From NCBI RefSeq assembly GCF_964340395.1, contig NC_135555.1:26348725-26412724 (forward strand): a stretch of 64,000 bases of DNA, given 5' to 3'. Every line of letters starts with the position of its first letter. The first letter of the stretch is position 1. Source of the stretch: Glandiceps talaboti. Taxonomy: Eukaryota; Hemichordata; Enteropneusta; Spengelidae. Both the position numbers and the translations under genes were made by a program. Below, one piece after another: positions 45,575 through 58,511 of the stretch. The notes below the pieces were generated by a model. The model worked only from the letters and a program-made list of their open reading frames with translations, did no database searches and was not told where the DNA came from.

Positions 45575-48500
45575 CTGGTCTAAAATACTAGTACTTATAG
45601 GTAGAGATTCACCTGACAATACACTCATCACTGTCTACTACTAGTAGCAGGCTGGTCTAAAATACTAGTACTAGGTAGAGATTCACCTGACAATACACTC
45701 ATCACTGTCTACTACTAGTAGCAGGCTGGTCTAAAATACTAGTACTAGGTAGAGAATCACCTGACAATACACTCATCACTGTCTACTACTAGTAGCAGGC
45801 TGGTCTAAAATACTAGTACTAGGTAGAGATTCACCTGACAATACACTCATCACTGTCTACTACTAGTAGCAGGCTGGTCTAAAATACTAGTACTAGGTAG
45901 AGATTCACCTGACAATACACTCATCACTGTCTATAGCAGGCTGGTCTAAAATACTAGTACTAGGTAGAGATTCACCTGACAATACACTCATCACTGTCTA
46001 CTACTAGTAGCAGGCTGGTCTAAAATACTAGTACTAGGTAGAGATTCACCTGACAATACACTCATCACTGTCTACTACTAGTAGCAGGCTGGTCTAAAAT
46101 ACTAGTACTAAGGTAGAGATTCACCTGACAATACACTCATCACTGTCTACTACTAGTAGCAGGCTGGTCTAAAATACTAGTACTAAGGTAGAGATTCACC
46201 TGACACTCATCACTGTCTACTACTACTAGTAGCAGGCTGGTCTAAAATACTAGTACTAGGTAGAGATTCATATGACAATACACTCATCACTGTCTACTAC
46301 TAGTAGCAGGCTGGTCTAAAATACTTGTACTAGGTAGAGATTCACCTGACAATACACTCATCAACTGTCTACTACTTAGTAGCAGGCTGGTCTAAAATAC
46401 TAGTACTAGGTAGAGATTCACCTGACAATACACTCATCACTGTCTACTACTAGTAGCAGGCTGGTCTAAAATACTAGTACTAGGTAGAGATTCACCTGAC
46501 AATACACTCATCACTGTCTACTACTAGTAGCAGGCTGGTCTAAAATACTAGTACTAGGTAGAGATTCACCTGACAATACACTCATCAACTGTCTACTACT
46601 ACTAGTAGTAGCAGGCTGGTCTAAAATACTAGTACTAGGTAGAGATTCACCTGACAAAACACTCATCACTGTCTACTACCAGTAGCAGGCTGGTCTAAAA
46701 TACTAGTACTATAGGTAGAGATTCATATGACAATACACTCATCACTGTCTATACTACTAGTAGTAGCAGGCTGGTAAAATACTAGTACTAGGTAGAGATA
46801 CACCTGACAATACACTCATCAATGTCTACTACTACTAGTAGCAGGCTGGTCTAAAATACTAAGTACTAGGTAGAGATTCACCTAACAATACACTCATCAC
46901 TGTCTACTACTAGTAGTAGCAGGCTGGTCTAAAATACTAGTACTAGGTAGAGATACAACTGACAATACACTCATCACTGTCTACTACTACTAGTAGCAGG
47001 CTGGTCTAAAATACTAGTACTAGGTAGAGATTCACCTGACAATACACTCATCACTGTCTACTACTAGTAGTAGCAGGCTGGTCTAAAATACTAGTACTAG
47101 GTAGAGATTCATATGACAATACACTCATCACTGTCTACTACTAGTAGCAGGCTGGTCTAAAATACTAGTACTAGGTAGAGATACACCTGACAATACACTC
47201 ATCACTGTCTACTACTAGTAGTAGCAGGCTGGTCTAAAATACTAGTACTCGGTAGAGATTCATATGACAATACACTCATCACTGTCTACTACTAGTAGCA
47301 GGCTGGTCTAAAATACTAGTACTAGGTAGAGATTCACCTGACAATACACTCATCACTGTCTACTACTAGTAGCAGGCTGGTCTAAAATACTAGTACTAGG
47401 TAGAGATTCATATGACAATACACTCATCACTGTCTACTACTAGTAGCAGGCTGGTCTAAAATACAGCTAGTACTAGGTAGAGATTCACCTGACAATACAC
47501 TCATCACTGTCTACTACTAGTAGCAGGCTGGTCTAAAATACTAGTACTAGGTAGAGATTCACCTGACAATACACTCATCACTGTCTACTACTAGTAGCAG
47601 GCTGGTCTAAAATACTAGTACTAGGTAGAGATTCATATGACAATACACTCATCACTGTCTACTACTAGTAGTAGCAGGCTGGTCTAAAATACAGCTAGTA
47701 CTAGGTAGAGATTCACCTGACAATACACTCATCACTGTCTACTACTAGTAGCAGGCTGGTCTAAAATACTAGTACGAGGTAGAGATTCACCTGACAATAC
47801 ACTCATCAACTGTCTACTACTAGTAGTAGCAGGCTGGTCTAAAATACTAGTACTAGGTAGAGATTCACCTGACAATACACTCATCACTGTCTACTACTAG
47901 TAGCAGGCTGGTCTAAAATACTAGTACTAGGTAGAGATTCACCTGACAATACACTCATCACTGTCTACTACTACTAGTAGTAGCAGGCTGGTCTAAAATA
48001 CTAGTACTAGGTAGAGATTCACCTGACAATACACTCATCAACTGTCTACTACTAGTAGTAGCAGGCTGGTCTAAAATACTAGTACTAGGTAGAGATTCAC
48101 CTGACAATACACTCATCACTGTCTACTACCAGTAGCAGGCTGGTCTAAAATACTAGTACTAGGTAGAGATTCATATGACAATACACTCATCACTGTCTAC
48201 TACTAGTAGCAGGCTGGTCTAAAATACTAGTACTAGGTAGAGATTCACCTGACAATACACTCATCACTGTCTACTACTAGTAGCAGGCTGGTCTAAAATA
48301 CTAGTACTAGGTAGAGATTCACCTGACAATACACTCATCACTGTCTACTACTAGTAGTAGCAGGCTGGTCTAAAATACTAGTACTAGGTAGAGATTCATA
48401 TGACAATACACTCATCACTGTCTACTACTACTAGTAGCAGGCTGGTCTAAAATACTAGTACTAGGTAGAGATTCACCTGACAATACACTCATCACTGTCT

Positions 48501-49887
48501 ACTACTACTAGTAGCAGGCTGGTCTAAAATACTAGTACTAGGTAGAGATTCATATGACAATACACTCATCACTGTCTACTACTAGTAGCAGGCTGGTCTA
48601 AAATACTTGTACTAGGTAGAGATTCACCTGACAATACACTCATCACTGTCTACTACTACTAGTAGCAGGCTGGTCTAAAATACTAGTACTAGGTAGAGAT
48701 TCATATGACAATACACTCATCACTGTCTACTACTAGTAGCAGGCTGGTCTAAAATACTAGTACTAGGTAGAGATTCACCTGACAATACACTCATCACTGT
48801 CTACTACTACTAGTAGCAGGCTGGTCTAAAATACTAGTACTAGGTAGAGATTCATATGACAATACACTCATCACTGTCTACTACTAGTAGCAGGCTGGTC
48901 TAAAATACTTGTACTAGGTAGAGATTCACCTGACAATACACTCATCAACTGTCTACTACTAGTAGCAGGCTGGTCTAAAATACTAGTACTAGGTAGAGAT
49001 TCACCTGACAATACACTCATCACTGTCTACTACTAGTAGCAGGCTGGTCTAAAATACTAATACTAGGTAGAGATTCACCTGACAATACACCCATCAACTG
49101 TCTACTACTAGTAGTAGCAGACTGGTCTAAAATACTAGTACTAGGTAGAGATTCACCTGACAATACACTCATCACTGTCTACTACTAGTAACAGGCTGGT
49201 CTAAAATACTAGTACTAGGTAGAGATTCACCTGACAATACACTCATCACTGTCTACTACTACTACTACTAGTAGCAGGCTGGTCTAAAATACTAGTACTA
49301 GGTAGAGATTCACCTGACAATACACTCATCAACTGTCTACTAGTAGTAGCAGGCTGGTCTAAAATACTAGTACTAGGTAGAGATTCACCTGACAATACAC
49401 TCATCAACTGTCTACTACTACTAGTAGCAGGCTGGTCTAAAATACTAGTACTAGGTAGAGATTCACCTGACAATACACTCATCAACTGTCTACTACTAGT
49501 AGCAGGCTGGTCTAAAATACTAGTACTAGGTAGAGATTCACCTGACAATACACTCATCACTGTCTACTACTAGTAGTAGCAGGCTGGTCTAAAATACTAG
49601 TACTAGGTAGAGATTCGTATGACAATACACTCATCAACTGTCTACTACTAGTAGCAGGCTGGTCTAAAATACTAATACTAGGTAGAGATTCACCTGACAA
49701 TACACTCATCACTGTCTACTACTAGTAGTAGCAGGCTGGTCTAAAATACTAGTACTAGGTAGAGATTCATATGACAATACACTCATCACTGTCTACTACT
49801 ACTAGTAGCAGGCTGGTCTAAAATACTAGTACTAGGTAGAGATTCACCTGACAATACACTCATCACTGTCTACTAGTAGCAGGCTGG
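45575..49887. repeat. 74-bp minisatellite with internal palindromes, about 58 copies
   Basis: Units read AGGCTGGTCTAAAATACTAG, then TACTAGGTAGAGATTCACCT, then GACAATACACTCATCACTGT and CTACTACTAGTAGC. Each has two palindromic cores: ACTAGTACTAG-like and CTACTAGTAG. Length variation is concentrated in the CTA/GTA triplets beside the second palindrome (one to five CTA, one to three AGT) and in CATCACTG versus CATCAACTG. A Ser-rich 104-codon frame (49246-49560, -) is a repeat translation. Confidence 0.97.
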
Positions 49888-52140
49888 GATGACTGCAGAC
49901 TCAACAGGACATACCACTATCTAAACCAAGTGGACTAGACTATGTACTATTGATTCATACCTTGAATAAGATTATGCCATGTTATGGAGTGATTGGTAAA
50001 TGTAGTAAACAGAGTAGACTGATGTGGGTGACTTGTCACAAGTAACATAAATTAAGAACAAGATATCTACTTCTGAAATATAGGCCATGTGTCTTCATTG
50101 CAAGGAGTCTGTTACCATGGTGACAGTGAGACTAACCTTCATGGACCTAAACACATACTAATTTAGCACAGGTTAGGGGGCCTTCATGGACCTTAACACA
50201 TACTAATTTAGCACAGGTTAGAGGGTAAGTGTTTAGTTAACTTTCTTGCACTGGGTCACCCTTCATGGACCTAAACACATACTAATTTAGCACAGGTTAG
50301 GGGGTAAGTGTTTAGTTAACTTTCTTGCACTGGGTCTCGCTTCAATTTTCACCATGTTTCTTCCATAACATGATTGTATATCTTTCACTTACACACAGAT
50401 GACACACAGAGATCAAAGATACATTTTGATGCTTTTTACTAGTAATCAGTCTAATAATCAACATAGAACATGACTATGTTATAATGAACACAGGAGTACA
50501 TGCACTACTATGGTATATAATAGTAACACTCACTAACAAGATTAATCAAGTATATGATGATTCCATACATTATTTTAATAGTGATCAACACATTACAATA
50601 ATAATAGAGTCGCATAAATTGAGATGAATCCACCATCAGATAATACTCTTATTCTTAAATAACATGTCCCATCAAGGGAAGTAGTTACTGAACTGACAAA
50701 CTCTACATATTACGTGAGTTCACACAATTCAGTATCTACTTTCTTAAAAGAAAACTCCACTCCTCCTACTGATCAATCTATACTTTACACAGTTTGAGTA
50801 AGAAGAGTTGAAAGTTGGTAACTTTTTTAAATACATAGCTGAATGACAAAGACATAGTCCTTGTGTCTGTTCTGACAACATTAGACTATAGCACCGGATG
50901 CGCTAGAAATACCTCCACATATTTCTGCACATTAATTTGCTATAGCCATATTTTTATAGTTTTCTTATTTTTCATTTTTTTTTAACTTTTTGTTTTTCTT
51001 TTTTGTCTTTTTTTTTGGTTGTTTTCCTTTTTAAATAACTTTACCCTTGTTGGTTGTTTCCGCTTTTTTAGTTTTTCAGTATTTTTGTATTTTTTTTCTT
51101 AAGTTTTTGCTTGTAATATTTCAGCTTAGCTTGTGTTGCCCTTATAAGTTTCTTAGTTTTTTGTTTAGTTTATTTCACTGACTTAGTTCGGTATGGTCCA
51201 TTAATCAATCCTTTAGGGTTGCAGTTCAGTTTTAGAACTGCTAGTTTTTCTTACTTAAACTTGAAACATACAATATCAAGGTTACTTGTAAGAAGAGGTC
51301 AAGGTCATCTGCTTTGCCCTGCTGGTACTTAAAAGTTGAACTGAGCTTAAATAAAACATGGAACTCGTCACACTAAAATCCTAACTTAGGCTTGCTTAAT
51401 TAAAAACTTCAGCAAAAGCAAAAAAAATCCTAGTAAGACAGAAACACTTTTGTTGTCAGAATTACATGGGGTTACAAAAATTAAACCCAAAAACTGAAGC
51501 TATCTTAATTCATAAGATACAACAAATGGATCTATGCAATTCTAAATATATGGTTTAAAATTGATACTTATTATCAACAGTTTGAATACCTCTCTCAATG
51601 AACATGGCATCAAATTATAAAATTTTGATATTTTTAGTAAATTTGAACACAACTTTTGTGATAATGAATATTTGGCAAGTGGCCACAATTATCAATATGT
51701 TTCTTAGTTCCTGTCAATTACATATGCTTCAAACATGAATATCAAAGTCAATAGAAAGTTTTCACACATAATATTTCTCTGACTAAAATGTCATTTGTGT
51801 AAAACATATTTGTCCCATGATTATTTAAAGATATGATAAGACGTAAAATGGAATGTCCAGTTTATATAATAGTCCAGTCTTCATACTCAAGTCCAGGTAT
51901 CGAAGGTTCTTTGCACAAAATACAGACGACAGTCTCTCTCCCTTGTCATGTGTTGCGATGTTTAGCAGGTCCAATGTTTATCGTAGGCCACAGCCCAGCT
52001 GCAAAATGGCGAAACATAAAGCGACAGCTACGAACACACTATCTCAACTGCTAGTGAGTCTACATTTGTCACACGTACATGTAATATCGCCAGCATCACA
52101 ACAATTCAGTTGCACGTCAGTTTATTCTAGTTACATCAAG
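49888..52140. other. Region downstream of MAF, probably including its 3' UTR
   Basis: Mostly AT-rich single-copy DNA. At 50138-50340 there are three partial copies of a repeat with CTTCATGGACCTAAACACAT and AGCACAGGTTAGGGGGTAAG. The 0.9-1.2 kb before the MAF stop is a plausible 3' UTR on the minus strand. Candidate poly(A) signals (TTTATT on the + strand) occur at 52119 and 51169, but none is decisive. No coding region recognised. Confidence 0.5.
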
Positions 52141-52911
52141 TTACATGTAGAACTCGGGAGAGCTTGGGTTGCTTCCATCGCTCGATATGTCGCGACTCGA
52201 CCCTTCTTTTAAAGATTCTAATTTCTTTTTGTACATGTCACGTTCCCTGGTAACCGAAGCAACTTCGGCTCTGAGTCTGTCTACTTCAACTTCGAGGTAC
52301 GTTTTTTCATTCTCCAAAACATGTCGCTGTTGTACCCGTTTAGTACGGCAGCTCTGAGCGTAGCCGCGATTTTTCAATGTCCTGCGTTTCTGCTTAAGCA
52401 TTATGACCTCTTCTTTCTTGTAACCACGTAGTTGCCGGTTGAGATCCCGGACACTCAAATTCACAAGTTCCTCGTCGGAGAATTTGCCCAAAATACCACT
52501 GTTGTCATCGCCGTCAGTAAATCCATAACCACCGGTACCGTTGCCTTCTTTGAGTCGGACGGTGGTGGATGTGATCAGCGCTTCTACGGCATCTTCTGGT
52601 GTGAGATTAAGCAGTTCGGGATCGAGTGTTTGACTACTTGTCAACCATTGCAACTCGTCAAGTGATAACTTCTGATCTGCTGGGCTTGGTGGAATGGATG
52701 GTGATGGTGGGACACTGCTGTACGAGCCGTCGGAGTCCGCCGGGGTCAACGGAGCTGTATCCAACAAGGTCAACCGGTCATGTTCTTCACCCAAACATAC
52801 CGAGTCCTTGTACTCGCCATCGGTTTCCTTCTTAACACAAAACTTCATCAGATCGAAGTTATCAATAAAATCCATAGCCATATAATCCGTTGAGGCGGGT
52901 ATGGTATCCAT
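52141..52911 (-). CDS. MAF: Large MAF bZIP transcription factor, complete, single exon
   Basis: A 256-residue large-MAF protein that should bind MARE DNA as a dimer in the nucleus. In order: [16 protein letters not shown] (14-29, with the VKKE sumoylation-type site), a Ser/Pro-rich minimal activation region (56-113: [33 protein letters not shown]), the MAF-specific extended homology region (144-172: [20 protein letters not shown]), the basic region (174-198: [17 protein letters not shown]), a leucine zipper (199-234) and the family's C-terminal tag NPSSPEFYM. Residue 190 is Thr in SCRTKR where vertebrate large MAFs have Phe. The start at 52911 (CCCATGG) was chosen because homology begins there; an in-frame ATG at 53013 would add 34 residues. 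It lacks the Gly/His-rich hinge of vertebrate c-MAF. Paralogue naming (MAF, MAFB, traffic jam) is not implied. Confidence 0.96.
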   Translation of the reverse strand: MDTIPASTDYMAMDFIDNFDLMKFCVKKETDGEYKDSVCLGEEHDRLTLLDTAPLTPADSDGSYSSVPPSPSIPPSPADQKLSLDELQWLTSSQTLDPELLNLTPEDAVEALITSTTVRLKEGNGTGGYGFTDGDDNSGILGKFSDEELVNLSVRDLNRQLRGYKKEEVIMLKQKRRTLKNRGYAQSCRTKRVQQRHVLENEKTYLEVEVDRLRAEVASVTRERDMYKKKLESLKEGSSRDISSDGSNPSSPEFYM

Positions 52912-53240
52912 GGGAGTCGTAAAATAGAATAATTTAAAACGGAAAATGGTTGTCGCTCGCCTCCAATATGTTGCAGTTCGTTGCGCAATGTAGTTCAGTT
53001 GCTTCCAGTACAAGCTGCTCGGAGTCCAAAAAAGTTCCCTGATGCAGTAATAGCGTGGATCCTATTCAGCCAGACTGGTACCAACTAACTGGCAAATGTT
53101 CTTCTATTGCAAGGCTTAATATAGAGTTGATAAGCTGGTGGTACAGGGTGAAATATGTGCCGGTTCAAGGGCAAAACCGAACACATATGTGGAGGCTTCG
53201 AGCGGTAAGGCAACAACAAGAACATGGCAGCCTGTCAGCT
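52912..53240 (-). other. MAF: Probable MAF 5' UTR
   Basis: About 330 bp between the likely start codon and a TATA-like sequence. It contains the upstream in-frame ATG at 53013. It is less AT-rich than surrounding DNA and free of repeats. Confidence 0.45.
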
Positions 53241-53290
53241 CTATTTATTTGAATCTTGACGTCATATCTACGAGTTTAGATATGACATCA
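53241..53290 (-). promoter_or_regulatory. MAF: Putative MAF promoter: TATA-like box and paired CRE/MARE-core inverted repeat
   Basis: On the minus strand a TATA-like CAAATAAATAG (53251-53241) lies just downstream of a CRE, TGACGTCA (53257-53264). The CRE is one arm of a near-perfect inverted repeat, TGACGTCATATCTA-CGAGTT-TAGATATGACATCA (53257-53290), so a second site, TGATGTCA, faces it 18 bp away. TGACGTCA is also the core of the CRE-type MAF recognition element. Vertebrate large MAF genes are known to autoregulate; autoregulation here is inference. Confidence 0.5.
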
Positions 53291-54428
53291 TCGATAGCCA
53301 ATCACCAGTCAAGAATTTATCTATATTTAGCTGTGATGTACCCTATTACCGAATAACCAATCAACATACAATAGTATTTTGCATATTTGATTTGATAATA
53401 TTCATGATCTTCGAACATGCCCCAACATGAATACGATCATCGCAAATACATATGTTGTCACTACGATTGTACGTACACGGTACAGGGTAGTTACCGACAC
53501 CTGACGTTGACCACAGACACATTTGTCGAAGTGAGAATTCTAAGTAGACCCATGAAGTATACTTCCATGATTAAAGTTATACCTCCATGGTATGGTAGAC
53601 CAAAAGAACACGCTACGACAAATGGTTTCAATTTGTCCCCGGATTAAAAAATTGAATGTCATCCATACTAATTTACTATTCAAATATACATATTAAATTC
53701 AGGAATATATGTAGAAAATTCAAAAGTGAAAGCATACTGGTCTAATGCCAATGTAGTCATTTTTGTTTTGTCTCACTTGTTAAATATGACAACTCAAAAT
53801 TCACGTGACGACATTTACGATCTTTTTTGTTGTGTTACAAATATATAAACAATTATGTAAACCCAAAGAAGTTGAAAACGTGTAGTGTGAAGTTCTCGAA
53901 CATTCTAACGATAAAGTTCCACAAAGTTCCACACGATCGATAATTTACCAGTACATATTTGTTTAAGGGAGGCAAACAATAAATACTTTGCACGTCAGCA
54001 AAAATTTGTAGTATTTATTGAAGTAACAATTGACAATAGAAAGTCAATGAAATAACTGGCGTGTGAAATGTTCGTTGCCTGTACACCTACATAGATGACC
54101 GTCCGAATACCCGGTGCAATGGAGTCACCACTTTGTCATGGGTTTACGGTAGTTACTACGCCCATTCCACACAGCTACTTGGTATACCCCCGGTTCTGGT
54201 CTACATTGATCTACGGTAGTCAGTGTCACTACTGCATGTCAGTCTGTATATTCTGAGGTAGTCACTACGAATGTAAAACATGCACAGGAACAGATGGAGA
54301 ACTTATCACACATAATTATTAGAAAAGACGTCGTGATAACAAACATAACCTGAGAGATAGTGGCAGTGTAAAGTTATCTTGTTGACCATGGTCGGCTGGT
54401 CAAAGGCTAGTCTGGATGCCAACGTGGG
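53291..54428. other. MAF upstream region, single-copy
   Basis: No ORF or repeat of note. Being repeat-free and directly upstream of a developmental transcription factor gene, it is a reasonable place for enhancers, but I see no defining signal. Confidence 0.45.
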
Positions 54429-55173
54429 TGGAGGTGTAATACATGCGGGTTTAAATGGTAACGCATAGGAACTTGACTAGTGGAGGTGTAAATGGTAACA
54501 ATACTGTATATAGGAACTAGACTAGTGGAGATGTAAATGGTAATGATACTGTATATGAACTAGACTGTGAGTGGAGATGTAAATGGTAACGATACTGTAT
54601 AGGAACTAGACTAGTGGAGATGTAAATGGTAACGATATACTGTATAGGAACTAGACTAGTGGAGATGTAAATGGTAACGATACTGTATAGGAACTAGACC
54701 AGTGGAGATGTAAATGGTAACGATACCGTATAGGAACTAGACTGTGTGAGTGGAGATGTAAATGGTAACGATACCGTATAGGAACTAGACTAGTGAGTGG
54801 AGGCGTAAATGGTAACGATACCTTATAGGAACTAGACTAGTGGAGATGTAAATGGTAACGCACAGGAACTAGACTAGTGGAGGTGTAAATGGTAACTATA
54901 CTGTACATAGGAACTAGACTAGTTAACGTTAGTGGAGGTGTAAATGGTAACGATACCGTATAGGAACTAGACTGTGGGTGGAGGTGTAAATGGTAACGAT
55001 ACCATGCGTATAGGAACTGTACTTTGAGTTCAAAATGGTAGCGATGCCGTATAGGAAAATATATAGTGAGTGGAGGTGTAAATGGTAACGATACTGTATA
55101 GGAACTAGACTGTGGGTGGAGGTGTAAATGGTAACGATACTGTATAGGAACTAGACTGTAGGTAGAGGTGTAA
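54429..55173. repeat. ~43-bp minisatellite, first block
   Basis: Units read TAAATGGTAACGATACTGTA then TAGGAACTAGACTAGTGGAG and GTG, with lengths from about 41 to 50 bp. The array is split by a transposon and resumes at 56724. Confidence 0.94.
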
Positions 55174-56723
55174 GGGACCGGTCAGTTTCGCCAGCCTGGA
55201 GGGTGGGGTGGATTTTACCATCTGTGAAACCAAAAACAGGCTGACCCCCTCCCACCATCACTTAATTCTAAAACATGATGACCCCCCCCCCCCCATATAC
55301 CATATTCACATAACAGGTATTTTTTGATCGTGACTGGACTGCTTGACTGTCTCACAATACATGATCCTGGGATAGCACTTAGTCTATCACATAATTATTG
55401 AGAACACAGGAACACAGGGTAAATATATTCAAAATTGAGTTTAATAGCATCTAGACCGTGCAAGATAGGGGGAAATCTTGAGAAGGGAATATTTACACCT
55501 CTCATGGGGGGTCCTTGGGGGTCTCCCTAGAAGCTCTGCAGGTTTTTTATACCCTTAAAGCCCATTTTTAGCCTATTCAGACACTTTCAGGCAATAATTT
55601 ACAAGCTTTACAAGACAACACCAACATGTAAAAAGCAACTTCATAGGGTAGATATATTTTTAATATAAAGTTTAATAGCATCTTGACAATAAGAGGTAGG
55701 GTGAAGAGCTTGAGACTGGGATAAATTATGTCCACCTCTTGTGTGTGGGGGGGGGGTCTAGGGGGTCTCCCCTAGAAGTTCTGGAGGTTTTTTACTCTTG
55801 AAGCCCGTTTTAGGCTATTACGCCACTTTCAGGCAATAATTTCCAAGCTTTACAAGACACCTCCATCAAGTATCTGAACACTACTCTTTGTAACTTACAT
55901 ACTTACATAAGGTCAGCACATCTAATGGTAGTATCCATTGGTAAGGGAGATTCGGAGTTTTAAGGCAATTTTTGACCATCTTGGCAAACATTTCACATCT
56001 TAAAAGAGTATCATCTCAAATTAGCATAGGGTGAAAATAAAGGTTGGTTCGTCTGATTGTTGGTTGAGTGCATGAGTGACCTCTGGGGATGAGGGAGTCC
56101 AAGGGGTCTCCCCTAGTAGATCCGATGGATTTTTTGTTCTATTAAGGCAATGACGCAATGTTTAGGTTATTCATAGCCTTTGAGGTAATATTTCAAAGCT
56201 TCGAAAGTTTTCGAAGCTAAAGTTAATGTAAGTTTTGAATGAGTTTCCCATGTCACATAAAAATGGGCCCGAGACATAGGTACATCAATATCGCCAGTAA
56301 AGTCACTGGTGTGTTAGAGAACTATAGGTGGTCATACCTAGTATAGTGTATAATAGAAACTGGAATCTCCCCAAACTGCAATATAAGTGGAGCATTAATT
56401 GTGAAACAACCAAGCATTTACATGACATGTTCTGTAACTAGTGTTGTAGCTAGGTAATATATGTATATGTATAGAGTAGATGTATGTTTGAACTCTTACG
56501 TGATCTGAAGTAATTAATGTAAGAAACAGGGACAATAATAAATTTTACATGTACCAGATTTTCTTCTTCCACCACAATCCAAAACACAATGACCCCCCCC
56601 CTCCATCCACAATTTTCAAAACAGCATGAGCTCCCCCCCCCCCGCAAAATAAAAAAACAACAGGGTGCCCCCCCCCCCCCATCCACCGTCCCCTCCTCCC
56701 AGGCCGAAGAAACTGACCGTCCC
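55174..56723. mobile_element. TAA-flanked TIR element inserted in the 43-bp minisatellite
   Basis: A 1,550-bp element. Left end GGGACCGGTCAGTTTCGCCA; the right end is the inverse of GGGACGGTCAGTTTCTTCGG. Both are flanked by TAA (55171-55173 and 56724-56726). The array unit GAGGTG-TAA-ATGG is interrupted exactly at TAA, giving a clear 3-bp target duplication as in PIF/Harbinger. The left 0.4 kb matches the left arm of the foldback element at 37839. The interior repeats GGGGTCT-CCCCTAGAAG modules and the right part has long C runs (56590-56690). A 78-codon Gly/Cys-rich frame there is a C-run artefact. No transposase. Confidence 0.85.
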
Positions 56724-57036
56724 TAAATGGTAACGATACTGTATAGGAACTAGACTAGTGGAGGTGTAAATGGTAACGATACTGTATAGGAACTAGACTG
56801 TGAGTGGAGGTGTAAATGGTAACGATACCGTATAGGAACTAGACTGTGAGTGGAGGTGTAAATGGTAACGATACCGTATAGGAACTAGACTGTGAGTGGA
56901 GGTGTAAATGGTAAAAAACGATACTGTATAGGAACTAGACTGTGAGTGGAGGTGTAAATGGTAATGATACAGTATAGGAACTAGACTGTGAGTGGAGGTG
57001 TAAATGGTAACGATACTGTATAGGAACTAGACTAGT
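56724..57036. repeat. ~43-bp minisatellite, second block
   Basis: The same unit as 54429-55173, continuing after the transposon with about seven copies. Confidence 0.94.
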
Positions 57037-57257
57037 CAAAGGCCTACCTTTGAAAGACACTGACAATTATGAAAATGAATTTGAAGTAGTTGTTCACTAG
57101 CTAGCCGTTGTCATAGTAACTTCATTCTCATAGTAACAGATAATAAAGATGGATATTGACACCGAGGAATCCCAAAGTCGAAAAATTGCCATGGTCTCGA
57201 ATAAGTAAATCAGTAAATAAAAGTAGTAGCTAACAGCTGTCAATCAATTCTCAACAT

Positions 57258-58511
57258 CACAGTTGTATGTAAATCAGTAAGTATAAACAATCAGTTTCGT
57301 CACAGTTGTATGTAAATCAGAAAGTATAAACAATCAGTTTCGTCACAATTGTATGTAAATTAGAAAGTATAAACAATCAGTTTCGTCACAATTGTATGTA
57401 CATTAGAAAGTATAAACAATCAGTTTCGTCACAATTGTATGTAAATTAGAAAGTATAAACAATCAGTTTCGTCACAATTGTATGTACATTAGAAAGTATA
57501 AACAATCAGTTTCGTCACAATTGTATGTACATTAGAAAGTATAAACAATCAGTTTCGTCACAATTGTATGTACATTAGAAAGTATAAACAATCAGTTTCG
57601 TCACAGTTGTATGTAAATTAGAAAGTATAAACAATCAGTTTCGTCACAATTGTATGTAAATTAGAAAGTATAAACAATCAGTTTCGTCACAATTGTATGT
57701 ACATTAGAAAGTATAAACAATCAGTTTCGTCACAGTTGTATGTAAATCAGTAAGTATAAACAATCAGTTTCGTCACAGTTGTATGTAAATCAGAAAGTAT
57801 AAACAATCAGTTTCGTCACAGTTGTATGTAAATTAGAAAGTATAAACAATCAGTTTCGTCACAGTTGTATGTAAATTAGGAAGTATAAACAATCAGTTTC
57901 GTCACAGTTGTATGTAAATTAGAAAGTATAAACAATCAGTTTCGTCACAGTTGTATGTACATTAGAAAGTATAAACAATCAGTTTCGTCACAGTTGTATG
58001 TAAATTAGAAAGTATAAACAATCACAGTTGTATGTAAATCAGAAAGTATAAACAATCAGTTTCGTCACAGTTGTATGTAAATCAGAAAGTATAAACAATC
58101 AGTTTCGTCACAGTTGTATGTAAATCAGAAAGTATAAACAATCAGTTTCGTCACAGTTGCATGTAAATTAGAAAGTATAAACAATCAGTTTCGTCACAGT
58201 TGTATGTAAATTAGAAAGTATAAACAATCACAGTTGTATGTAAATCAGAAAGTATAAACAATCAGTTTCGTCACAGTTGTATGTAAATCAGAAAGTATAA
58301 ACAATCAGTTTCGTCACAGTTGTATGTAAATCAGAAAGTATAAACAATCAGTTTCGTCACAGTTGTATGTAAATCAGTAAGTATAAACAATCAGTTTCGT
58401 CACAATTGTATGTAAATTAGAAAGTATAAACAATCAGTTTCGTCACAGTTGTATGTAAATCAGTAAGTATAAACAATCAGTTTCGTCACAGTTGTATGTA
58501 AATTAGGAAGT
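57258..58511. repeat. 43-bp minisatellite (TCAGTTTCGTCACA unit), about 29 copies
   Basis: Units read TCAGTTTCGTCACAGTTGTA then TGTAAATCAGAAAGTATAAA and CAA. They alternate between AATTGT/AGTTGT and TACATTAG/TAAATTAG/TAAATCAG variants. Two short units lack TCAGTTTCGTCA (near 58020 and 58228), again 207 bp apart with the same neighbours. This unit is unrelated to the preceding 43-bp array. Confidence 0.96.

Noticed and set aside
49246-49560. Ser-rich 104-codon repeat protein
   Set aside because: Falls wholly inside the 74-bp minisatellite in a stretch where 75-bp units keep frame by chance.
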